A DNA stretch of 64,000 bases. It comes from an uncultured Alphaproteobacteria bacterium (GTDB lineage: Bacteria; Pseudomonadota; Alphaproteobacteria; HIMB59). The first letter of the stretch is position 1, and each line of letters opens with the position of its first letter. The stretch lies in NCBI GenBank assembly GCA_902524245.1, contig CABZCN010000003.1, forward strand, positions 62,001 through 126,000. Direction: 5' to 3'. Shown in pieces: positions 55,953 to 63,745 of the stretch. A model generated the notes under the pieces. The model had not been told where the DNA came from. It did not search any database and was given only the letters and a program-made list of their open reading frames with translations. Position numbers and translations under genes: made by a program.

Positions 55953-57200
55953 ATGGAAGCTTTAAAAGGTGTCAAAATATTAGACATGACACACGTCCAG
56001 TCCGGACCAACTTGCACGCAATTACTAGCTTGGTTTGGTGCAGATGTCGTAAAAGTTGAAAGACCAGGAGTGGGTGATGCTACAAGAGGTCAGCTAAGAG
56101 ACGTTCCTGATGCAGACAGTTTGTACTTTACAATGCTAAACTCAAATAAAAGAAGCATAACATTAAACCCAAAGAAACCAGAGGGTTCAAAAATATTTAC
56201 TAAGTTAATCCAAGAGTGTGATGTCATGGTAGAAAATTTTGCTCCTGGTGCTTTAGATAGAATGGGCTTTTCATGGGAAAAAATTCAAGAAATAAATCCA
56301 AGAATGATTTATGCGTCTGTTAAAGGTTTTGGTCCTGGCAAATATGAAGATTGTAAAGTTTATGAGAATGTTGCTCAGTGCGCAGGTGGATCTGCTTCAA
56401 CTACAGGTATGCTTGGAGAAGTTCCTTTAGTCACTGGTGCACAAATAGGAGATAGTGGAACAGGACTACACTTAGCATTGGGTATAGTTACTGCTTTATT
56501 CCATAGAGAAAAGTCAGGAAAGGGACAAAGAGTATCTGCCGCAATGCAAGATGGAGTTTTAAATCTTTGCAGAGTTAAACTTCGTGACCAACAGAGACTT
56601 TCAAGAGGGCCTTTAAAAGAATACTCTCAATTTGGAGAAGACATTCCTTTTGGTGACTCTACGCCTCGCGCAGGTAACGACTCAGGTGGTGGTCAGCCAG
56701 GGAGAATTCTAAAATGTAAAGGTTGGGAAAAGGATCCTAATGCATATACATATTTTATTACCCAGGCGGCTGTTTGGGAAAAAGTATGTGATGTTATTGG
56801 TAAACCCGAATGGAAAGAGGATGAAAATTACTCAACTCCTGCTAAAAGACTACCAAGATTAAACGAAATATTTGATACAATTGAGTCATGGACAATGACC
56901 AAGACTAAATTTGAGGTTATGGATATATGTAACCCTTTAGATATACCAGTTGGTCCAATATTATCTCTAAAAGAATTAGCTGAAGATCAAGGCCTGAGAG
57001 ACACTAATACTATAGTCGAAGTCGATCACCCTGAACGAGGGAAATATTTGACTGTTGGTAATCCAATTAAGTTATCTGACTCCCCAGCAAAAGTTGAAAG
57101 ATCTCCACTTCTCGGAGAGCATACTGATGAGATATTAAAAGAATTTTGTCAGATGAGTGACGATGAAATTAAAGCTGTAAGAGAGGCCGGAGCAGTATAA
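55953..57200 (+). CDS. frc: Formyl-CoA:oxalate CoA-transferase
   Basis: Class III CoA-transferase moving CoA from formyl-CoA to oxalate. The protein is strikingly similar to E. coli Frc throughout: [43 protein letters not shown], the catalytic Asp167 in AQIGDSGTG (Frc Asp169), [14 protein letters not shown], and the mobile glycine loop in [16 protein letters not shown]. Length 415 matches. A strong AGGAGG site precedes the ATG, 16 bp after the ThDP gene. The oxalate specificity is inferred from this close resemblance; other acyl acceptors are possible. Confidence 0.9.
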   Translation: MEALKGVKILDMTHVQSGPTCTQLLAWFGADVVKVERPGVGDATRGQLRDVPDADSLYFTMLNSNKRSITLNPKKPEGSKIFTKLIQECDVMVENFAPGALDRMGFSWEKIQEINPRMIYASVKGFGPGKYEDCKVYENVAQCAGGSASTTGMLGEVPLVTGAQIGDSGTGLHLALGIVTALFHREKSGKGQRVSAAMQDGVLNLCRVKLRDQQRLSRGPLKEYSQFGEDIPFGDSTPRAGNDSGGGQPGRILKCKGWEKDPNAYTYFITQAAVWEKVCDVIGKPEWKEDENYSTPAKRLPRLNEIFDTIESWTMTKTKFEVMDICNPLDIPVGPILSLKELAEDQGLRDTNTIVEVDHPERGKYLTVGNPIKLSDSPAKVERSPLLGEHTDEILKEFCQMSDDEIKAVREAGAV

Positions 57201-57226
57201 GATATATTTTAATTTAAGGAGCAATA

Positions 57227-58144
57227 ATGAAAATAATTTTAATGGGGCAACAGGCATTTGGAAAAAGTGCTTTAGAAAAATTTCATACAGAAACAGATCA
57301 TGAAGTAGTAGCGGTATATTGTGCACCTGACAAAGAGGGTAAACCAGTCGATCCTGTTAAAGAATACGCTCAAAGTGTTAGTTTGCCTGTTTACCAACCC
57401 TCAAATTTTAAAGACCAAGAGGTACTAGACCAAATTAAGTCTCATGGTGCCGATTTATGTGTCATGGCTTATGTAATAATTTTTGTGCCTGAAGGAGCGA
57501 GAGATATTCCCACTCATGGATCTATTTGTTTTCACCCCTCACTACTTCCACTCCATAGAGGACCAAGTTCAATAAACTGGCCTATAATTGGTGGCTCCAC
57601 AAAAACAGGTCTTTCAATTTTTTATCCAAATGATGGGCTAGATGAGGGTGAAATATTACTTCAAAAAGAAGTTGATATTGGTCCTGATGATACTTTAGGA
57701 GATGTTTACTTTAAAAAGATATTTCCATTAGGTCTTGAAGCTTGTGTTGAAGCTGCAAATTTAATTGAGTCTGGTAATGCACCAAAGACACCTCAAGATG
57801 ACTCTAAAGCAACATATGAGTCTTGGTGTAAAAAAAGTGATGCAAGAATTGATTGGAAAAAACCCGGAAACGAAATTTATAATTTAATAAGGGGTTGCAA
57901 CCCTCAGCCTGGTGCATGGGCTGAATTCATGGGTGATGAGTACGTCTTTTATGACACTAAGTTTATTGACGAGCAAAGTGCTGAGCATTTTCCAGGTCAA
58001 ATCATATCAATTAATGCTGAAAACGTCAGAATCGCAGTTAAAGGTGGATTTATTGAGGTATCAAGATTTAAATCAGACCAAGGTAAATTATTTGTTAAAG
58101 ACATGAATACTGCAGTATTTACAGAGGGTGATTTATTCTCATAA
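57227..58144 (+). CDS. Stand-alone 10-formyl-THF hydrolase/formyltransferase-like protein
   Basis: 305 residues resembling the N-terminal domain of eukaryotic 10-formyltetrahydrofolate dehydrogenase more than methionyl-tRNA formyltransferase. MGQQAFGKSAL, VPEGARDIPTHGSI, HPSLLPLHRGPSSINW with His103, NDGLDEGEILLQKE with Asp139, and RGCNPQPGAWAE are shared. The Asn two residues before the His in true formyltransferases (INLHPS in PurN) is Cys101 here, as FDH has Ile, pointing to hydrolase-like chemistry. A C-terminal FMT-C-like barrel spans about 205-300. With frc upstream it may move or release the formyl group between formyl-CoA and folate. AAGGAG site present. Confidence 0.75.
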   Translation: MKIILMGQQAFGKSALEKFHTETDHEVVAVYCAPDKEGKPVDPVKEYAQSVSLPVYQPSNFKDQEVLDQIKSHGADLCVMAYVIIFVPEGARDIPTHGSICFHPSLLPLHRGPSSINWPIIGGSTKTGLSIFYPNDGLDEGEILLQKEVDIGPDDTLGDVYFKKIFPLGLEACVEAANLIESGNAPKTPQDDSKATYESWCKKSDARIDWKKPGNEIYNLIRGCNPQPGAWAEFMGDEYVFYDTKFIDEQSAEHFPGQIISINAENVRIAVKGGFIEVSRFKSDQGKLFVKDMNTAVFTEGDLFS

Positions 58145-58153
58145 TAGCTTTTA

Positions 58154-58648
58154 GTGGCTAAACTTAATAAAGATTCACTTAAGACCTTATCATTTATAAC
58201 TTATTTCATAATACTTTTTGTATTCTGGTTTATTTTATCTGGTTACCTTAAATCGCTTTTACTTTTTTTTGGACTAGTCAGTGTTCTTTTTGTTTTTTGG
58301 ATGTCTTATAGAGCTAAAGCTCTCGAGGAAGACTCTCTTCCTTTAAAAATTATTCTTAGATTACCATTTTATTGGATTTGGTTATTTAAAGAAATTTTTA
58401 AATCTGGAATTACGACAACAGCTTTAATATGGAATGGTAAATACTCTCCACAACTAATAAGTGTTAAAGCATCTCAGAAGAATAGAACAGGTATTGCAAA
58501 CTATGCAAACGCTATAACTCTTACTCCGGGTACAGTAACAATAGAAGTAGATAAAAAAACATTTCTAGTTCACGCATTAAGTAAGAAGCTATCAGAAGAC
58601 TTGCAAACAGATGATATGAACAAAGTAATTACGGATTTAGATAAATGA
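58154..58648 (+). CDS. mnhE: Cation/proton antiporter subunit E
   Basis: MrpE/MnhE-family membrane protein of 164 residues. Two to three N-terminal helices are followed by the conserved LPFYWIWLFKEIFKSG and NAITLTPGTVTIEV segments typical of MnhE. GTG start only 9 bases after the previous stop, so it may be co-transcribed with the C1 module. It is the first gene of a continuous antiporter operon. Confidence 0.88.
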   Translation: MAKLNKDSLKTLSFITYFIILFVFWFILSGYLKSLLLFFGLVSVLFVFWMSYRAKALEEDSLPLKIILRLPFYWIWLFKEIFKSGITTTALIWNGKYSPQLISVKASQKNRTGIANYANAITLTPGTVTIEVDKKTFLVHALSKKLSEDLQTDDMNKVITDLDK

Positions 58649-58914
58649 TTTTTTTTGCAACTTTAATTGTTCTGGGCGTCTCTGTAGCATTATGTTTAGT
58701 TCGAGCAATCAAAGGACCAACTCCTTTTGATAGAATATTATCTATATCAAGCATTGGAACTATTATAGCCATAGGTATCAGTGTTCATGGTTTTGCATTT
58801 GATAGACCTGATTTTGTCGATATTTCTTTGATGTATATACTTTTGAATTTTTTAGGCACCATTGCAATACTTAGGTATTACAAAATAAAAAGAAAAAAAA
58901 GTAATGTCGTATAA
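58645..58914 (+). CDS. mnhF: Cation/proton antiporter subunit F
   Basis: 89 residues, three helices. RAIKGPTPFDRILSISSIG and FVDISLMYILLNFLGTIAILRY (read in part) are the MrpF signature. Overlaps mnhE by 4 bp and mnhG by 11 bp. Confidence 0.88.
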   Translation: MIFFATLIVLGVSVALCLVRAIKGPTPFDRILSISSIGTIIAIGISVHGFAFDRPDFVDISLMYILLNFLGTIAILRYYKIKRKKSNVV

Positions 58915-59218
58915 TTATATCGAGTTAATTTCTTTAGTCTTATTAGCTATTGGCTGCTTCTTCATTTTATCTGGAAGTCTAGGCCTTATAAAGTTACCCG
59001 ATGTATTTAGTCGAATTCATGCTGCTGGTTTAATTGATACTCTAGGATCAGGTTTTATAGTCTTAGCTTTGATAGTTTATTCTGGTTTTAGTTTATTAAG
59101 TCTTAAACTTTTATTAATACCGTTATTTTTAATATTTACTAGCCCTGTAACAGGCCATGCAATAGCTCTATTTGCACATGAGTCGGGGTATAAGCCAAAG
59201 GGAAAAAATAAAAAATGA
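58904..59218 (+). CDS. mnhG: Cation/proton antiporter subunit G
   Basis: 104 residues, three helices. GSLGLIKLPDVFSRIHAAG and FLIFTSPVTGHAIALFAH are the MrpG signature. Overlaps the next gene by 4 bp. Part of the E-F-G block at the head of the operon. Confidence 0.9.
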   Translation: MSYNYIELISLVLLAIGCFFILSGSLGLIKLPDVFSRIHAAGLIDTLGSGFIVLALIVYSGFSLLSLKLLLIPLFLIFTSPVTGHAIALFAHESGYKPKGKNKK

Positions 59219-59784
59219 ACTTTTTATTAATTAATTTTTTCTTAATTTCGCTTCTATTGGTAACAACCTTTTTTATTTTTAAAACCACGTCATTAATAAG
59301 TGTTGTTGCACTCACAGGCGCTTTTACTTTGTTATGCTCAGCTATATATGTGAATTTAGATGCGGTTGATGTAGCATTTACTGAAGCTGCAGTTGGTTCT
59401 GGTATATCAACAATTTTAATGGTAATGGCTGCTGCGAAATTACCAGAAGGAAAAAAAAATAAATTAATAAACTTATTTCCGAGCATTATTCTTGCAGTAG
59501 CGATATCACTTATATTGATTATTATAATTGCAAACCTCCCTTTATTAGGAGATCCTAATGCACCAATACATCTTCATGTAGTTCCAGAGTACTTAAAGGA
59601 AAGTAAAGATTTTTTTCATATACCTAATGTTGTTACTAATATTTTAGCAAGTTATAGAGGTTTTGATACTTTGGGAGAAACAATAGTAATATTTACCGCA
59701 GGCTTAGGTGTCATTGCTTTATTAACTAGCAACACTCTTAATCGTAAAACTAATTTTAAAAAAAATAAAAAAAATGAGAGATAA
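59215..59784 (+). CDS. MrpA C-terminal-like subunit (MbhD/MbhE type)
   Basis: 189 residues, about five helices. The segment VNLDAVDVAFTEAAVGSGIS is the DUF4040/MbhD motif found in the tail of long MrpA, and a second part (YRGFDTLGETIVIFTAGLGV) corresponds to MbhE. It therefore encodes as a separate protein what is the C-terminus of MrpA in Bacillus-type systems. Overlaps mnhB by 11 bp. Confidence 0.82.
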   Translation: MNFLLINFFLISLLLVTTFFIFKTTSLISVVALTGAFTLLCSAIYVNLDAVDVAFTEAAVGSGISTILMVMAAAKLPEGKKNKLINLFPSIILAVAISLILIIIIANLPLLGDPNAPIHLHVVPEYLKESKDFFHIPNVVTNILASYRGFDTLGETIVIFTAGLGVIALLTSNTLNRKTNFKKNKKNER

Positions 59785-60211
59785 AATTTCATCTAGTCCA
59801 GTATTAAGCGTTGTTAGCAAAATTCTTTTTGCACCGATTATTATATTTGGGCTTTACGTTCAATTTCATGGTGACTATGGACCAGGCGGTGGATTTCAGG
59901 CTGGGGTAATTGTAGCGGCAGCATTTATATTGTATTCAATGATATTTGGGCTTTCAAAAGGAGAAACTTTAGTTCCAATAATGATCAATCGATATTTAAT
60001 GTGCATAGGTGTTTTGTTATATGCAGGTGTCGGAATAGTTTCAATATTTCTTGATGGGATGTATTTAGATTACAATGTTTTGTCATCAGACCCATCAACT
60101 GGTCAACATATTGGTATTATATTAGTTGAGCTAGGAGTAGGCATTACAGTAGCAACTGTAATGATTGCTTTGTACCACTCTTTTGCTTCCTTTGGGGAAA
60201 TTAATGAGTAA
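59774..60211 (+). CDS. mnhB: Cation/proton antiporter subunit B
   Basis: 145 residues, four helices. FAPIIIFGLYVQFHGDYGPGGGFQAGV (read in part) is the MnhB signature, and ILVELGVGITVATVMIALY closes it. Overlaps mnhC by 8 bp (ATGAGTAA). Confidence 0.9.
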   Translation: MRDKISSSPVLSVVSKILFAPIIIFGLYVQFHGDYGPGGGFQAGVIVAAAFILYSMIFGLSKGETLVPIMINRYLMCIGVLLYAGVGIVSIFLDGMYLDYNVLSSDPSTGQHIGIILVELGVGITVATVMIALYHSFASFGEINE

Positions 60212-60566
60212 TTTTATTTATTTTTGGAACCATTTTGCCTTTATTCTACTTATGGTTGGCGGATTATTTATAATCATCACAAGTCAAAACTATTTAAAAA
60301 AAGTAGTTGGCTTAGCAATTTTTCAGACTGCAGTTTTTGTATTTTTTGTATCACTTGCAAAAGTTTTAGATGGAACCGCCCCTATATTAACAAAAATGGC
60401 AAATGCCTATTCAAATCCATTGCCACACGTCTTAATACTGACCGCTATCGTCGTTGGAGTGGCTACTTCAGCGCTTGGATTAGCTTTAGTATTACAAATT
60501 TACAAGAACTACGAAACAATTGAAGAAAAAGAAATAGAGTCTTTGGAGCTAAAGTCAGATAAATAA
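60204..60566 (+). CDS. mnhC: Cation/proton antiporter subunit C
   Basis: NuoK-like subunit of 120 residues with three helices. NYLKKVVGLAIFQTAVFVFF, NPLPHVLILTAIVVGVATSA and LALVLQIYKNY are typical MrpC elements. The ATG at 60204 is preferred over the upstream frame start at 60165, because homologs begin here and GGGGAAA precedes it. Confidence 0.9.
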   Translation: MSNFIYFWNHFAFILLMVGGLFIIITSQNYLKKVVGLAIFQTAVFVFFVSLAKVLDGTAPILTKMANAYSNPLPHVLILTAIVVGVATSALGLALVLQIYKNYETIEEKEIESLELKSDK

Positions 60567-62063
60567 ATGTTTGATATATTTTTAGACGATGCTCCTGCAT
60601 TGGTTGTAGTTTTACCTCTACTTATTTCTGCAATTATTGCATTTATGCCGTCAAAAATATGGCCTTGGATATTTTCAATCATCACTTTGTTGTTACATTT
60701 ATTTTTATCTTTGCATCTTCTTAAAGAAATTTCTGTTTCTGGTTTAATTATATATGAGTTTGGAAATTGGGAACCACCATGGGGTATTTCTTTTAAAATA
60801 GATGGGGTGAATATTGGACTTCAATTGTTATTTTCAATTTTTGTTTTGGTATCAACATTTTACTCAAGAAAAATCTTCTTGAATGAAATTGACTATAGGG
60901 ACTCTGGAAAGGCCTATTCTTTGTGGTTATTGGCAGTTGGAAGCCTGAACGGGATTATTTTAACTAATGATATTTTCAATTTATTTGTCTTTTTAGAAAT
61001 ATCTGCATTAGCTTCTATTTCTTTAATTGCCTTAGGTGCAGGACAAAATAGAAAAGCATTACTCGCAGCTTTTAATTATCTAATTATCGGGGCGATCGGG
61101 GCTACATTTTATGTAATTGGGGTTGGCTTTGCCTACGCTATGACAGGTACGTTGAACATGAATGATCTTGTAATTCAACTGGCCCAATATTCCGATGGTC
61201 AGTTAGCTATCTTCGCAGGTATGTCATTCATGCTTATAGGTCTTATGGTAAAGGCTGCGATTTTTCCTGTACATATTTGGTTACCACCTGCATATAGTTA
61301 TGCTCCATCAGCTGTCTCAACACTTTTGGCTGCTTTAGCAACAAAAACAATTCTTTATTTTTTTGTGAGACTTTTGTACGAAGTATTCATAATTTATCCG
61401 AGCTATTTAAGTTTGTTTTTAGATTTTGTTTTATATCCTCTATCTTTACTGGCTATATTCATTGGGACTGTAATAGCCATCTATCAAGATGATATCAAAA
61501 AACTTTTGGCATTTTCCTCAATTGCGCAAATTGGTTACATCACACTGGCTTTTAGCCTTAAAGACCACAGTGGAGTAGCTTCGGGCTTTGTGCATATATT
61601 TAATCATGCTTTGATCAAAGGAGGATTATTTATGGCTGTTGGTTACTTCGCTATTCTTTATAAGGATCGAGTAACCCTAAACAGTTTAAAAGGTTTTGGC
61701 TATAAATACCCCATAACTTCATTTGCTTTATTAATTTGTGGATTATCTTTAATTGGATTACCTCTAACAAATGGCTTCATTTCAAAATTATATTTATTTC
61801 AAGCTCTTTATACAAACCAGATGTATTTTTCAATCGCTTTAGTTGCGGTAAGCTCCGCATTAGCTGTTGTATATTTCTGGAAAATAGTGGAACAGATGTG
61901 GTTTTCAGAAATTAAATTTAAATCTGAAAAAGAAGATGCTTATATTTATTTACCAATATGGATAGTTACAATTTCAATCATTGTTTTTGGGATATATTCA
62001 ACACCAATAATTGAATTTTCTAACTTGTCCGCAGACTATTTAATATCAGGTTATCAAAATTGA
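60567..62063 (+). CDS. mnhD: Cation/proton antiporter subunit D (first copy)
   Basis: NuoN/NuoM-like large subunit, 498 residues, about 14 helices. The proton-path residues include the Glu in FVFLEISALASISLIALG, the Lys in MVKAAIFPVHIWLPPAY, SAVSTLLAALATK and the Lys in YQDDIKKLLAFSSIAQIGY. Starts directly after mnhC. It matches MrpD in position and motifs. Confidence 0.92.
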   Translation: MFDIFLDDAPALVVVLPLLISAIIAFMPSKIWPWIFSIITLLLHLFLSLHLLKEISVSGLIIYEFGNWEPPWGISFKIDGVNIGLQLLFSIFVLVSTFYSRKIFLNEIDYRDSGKAYSLWLLAVGSLNGIILTNDIFNLFVFLEISALASISLIALGAGQNRKALLAAFNYLIIGAIGATFYVIGVGFAYAMTGTLNMNDLVIQLAQYSDGQLAIFAGMSFMLIGLMVKAAIFPVHIWLPPAYSYAPSAVSTLLAALATKTILYFFVRLLYEVFIIYPSYLSLFLDFVLYPLSLLAIFIGTVIAIYQDDIKKLLAFSSIAQIGYITLAFSLKDHSGVASGFVHIFNHALIKGGLFMAVGYFAILYKDRVTLNSLKGFGYKYPITSFALLICGLSLIGLPLTNGFISKLYLFQALYTNQMYFSIALVAVSSALAVVYFWKIVEQMWFSEIKFKSEKEDAYIYLPIWIVTISIIVFGIYSTPIIEFSNLSADYLISGYQN

Positions 62064-63511
62064 GTAATTCGTTTTTAATTATACTGGGTATTATCACCCC
62101 ACTTTTTGCAGCATTATTTTCTTATGTCTGTAGATATAATAATAACTTAAGAGACTCTTTTGGTATAATTGGAGGTCTCATAACCTTTGTAATCAGTTTA
62201 AAAATTTTTCATGGAATACAAAATAATGAGGTATATCAAATAACTTTTTTTACACTTTTTGATGGGGTAGATTTTGCTTTTAAAGTATCAGCTCTTGGAT
62301 CTATTTTTAGTTTAGTGGCATCTTCATTATGGATACTGGCATCTATCTACACTATTGGTTATATGAGGGGTGCTGGTGAAAAAAATCAAACAAGATTTGT
62401 AATTTTTTATTCAATCGCAATCCATGCTGCATTGGCAATAGCTTGGTCTGGAAATCTTCTAGTCCTATTTATTTTTTATGAAATATTAACTTTTTCAACT
62501 TTCCCATTAGTTGGACATAAGCAAAACGCTGAATCGCAATCTGCAGGAAGGCTCTATTTGTCGATTTTAGTGGGTACCTCTTTAATATTTTTCTTGCCAG
62601 CTATATTTTGGATTTGGCTTAAAACAGGGACTTTAGATTTTCAAGATGGGGGAATACTTATGAATAAATTCCCAGCAGAGTACCTATCTTTTCTAATAGC
62701 TATGCTTGTGTTTGGTATAGGTAAAGCAGCAATTATGCCTATTCATCGTTGGTTGCCTGCTGCAATGGTGGCGCCAACTCCAGTTTCTGCATTACTCCAC
62801 GCCGTTGCTGTAGTAAAAGCTGGTGTATTTAGCTTTCTCGTGGTCGTTGTTTATATTGTTGGGCCAGACTTTTTACTTCAAACAAAAAGCTCTGACTGGT
62901 TAGTCTGGTTAGCATGTTTCACTATAATGGCTTCTAGTATCATAGCGATAACAAAAGATGACTTAAAAGCGAGATTAGCTTATTCTACTATAAGTCAACT
63001 TTCCTATATTATTTTGGGAGCAGCTTTGGCTTCATCTTTAGCTCTAAAAGGGGCATCTTTTCATATTATAACTCATGCTTTAGGTAAGATAACTCTATTC
63101 TTCTGTGCAGGTGCTATTTATGTAACTGCCCATATTAAAAAGGTGAGTGACCTAAAAGGTATGGGCTACAAATTACCGTTAATATTTTTTGCTTACACTT
63201 TAGGGGCTCTATCTATCATTGGGGTTCCTCCCTTTATTGGTTCTTGGAGTAAATTTTATTTAATCATGGGTTCTATTGAGAGAGAATTTATAATCGTTTC
63301 AATAATCTTAGGTATTTCCTCATTGCTAAATATTTATTATCTATTACAGCCTGTAGTAATAGGCTTCACCCAAAACTCTAAGAAAGAAATAAAATTAATT
63401 AAAGCCCCTTTAACTGTTTGGCCACCATTAATTACAGGTTTAGGCTGTTTAGTTTTCTTTTTTTATGCAAACTATTTTTTGAATAATATTAGTGGAGTAA
63501 TAGTGAATTAA
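62060..63511 (+). CDS. Second antiporter-like large subunit (MrpD/MrpA-N type)
   Basis: 483 residues, about 14 helices. FYEILTFSTFPLVGH (Glu), FGIGKAAIMPIHRWLPAAMVAPTPVSALLHAVAVVKAGVF (read in parts) with two Lys and the HAV motif, and ITKDDLKARLAYSTISQLSY are NuoL/MrpA-like features. It may supply the N-terminal part missing from a classical MrpA. TTG start overlapping the previous stop. Confidence 0.85.
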   Translation: MSNSFLIILGIITPLFAALFSYVCRYNNNLRDSFGIIGGLITFVISLKIFHGIQNNEVYQITFFTLFDGVDFAFKVSALGSIFSLVASSLWILASIYTIGYMRGAGEKNQTRFVIFYSIAIHAALAIAWSGNLLVLFIFYEILTFSTFPLVGHKQNAESQSAGRLYLSILVGTSLIFFLPAIFWIWLKTGTLDFQDGGILMNKFPAEYLSFLIAMLVFGIGKAAIMPIHRWLPAAMVAPTPVSALLHAVAVVKAGVFSFLVVVVYIVGPDFLLQTKSSDWLVWLACFTIMASSIIAITKDDLKARLAYSTISQLSYIILGAALASSLALKGASFHIITHALGKITLFFCAGAIYVTAHIKKVSDLKGMGYKLPLIFFAYTLGALSIIGVPPFIGSWSKFYLIMGSIEREFIIVSIILGISSLLNIYYLLQPVVIGFTQNSKKEIKLIKAPLTVWPPLITGLGCLVFFFYANYFLNNISGVIVN

Positions 63512-63745
63512 ATGAAAAAAAATGATTTAAAGAGTATGGGTAAAAGCTTTACAAAGTACATACTTATAATTGGAGCACTTTTAATTCTTTTAGACTTTAC
63601 TTTTCACAGACATGAATACTTTTCCTTTGCCGAGATATATGGCTTCCCAGCATTTTTCGGTTTTGTAAGTTTTGTTTTTATAGTCATGTTAGGAAAGTGG
63701 CTGAGGAAATTCTTAATGAGGAAGGAGGATTATTATGATCAGTAA
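63512..63745 (+). CDS. Small two-helix membrane protein in antiporter operon
   Basis: 77 residues, starting directly after the previous stop and overlapping the next gene by 11 bp. Two hydrophobic segments (about 14-29 and 43-60) flank FHRHEYFSFAEIYGFPAFFG. I recognise no family, but its fixed place between two large subunits suggests it is an accessory subunit of the complex. Confidence 0.7.
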   Translation: MKKNDLKSMGKSFTKYILIIGALLILLDFTFHRHEYFSFAEIYGFPAFFGFVSFVFIVMLGKWLRKFLMRKEDYYDQ

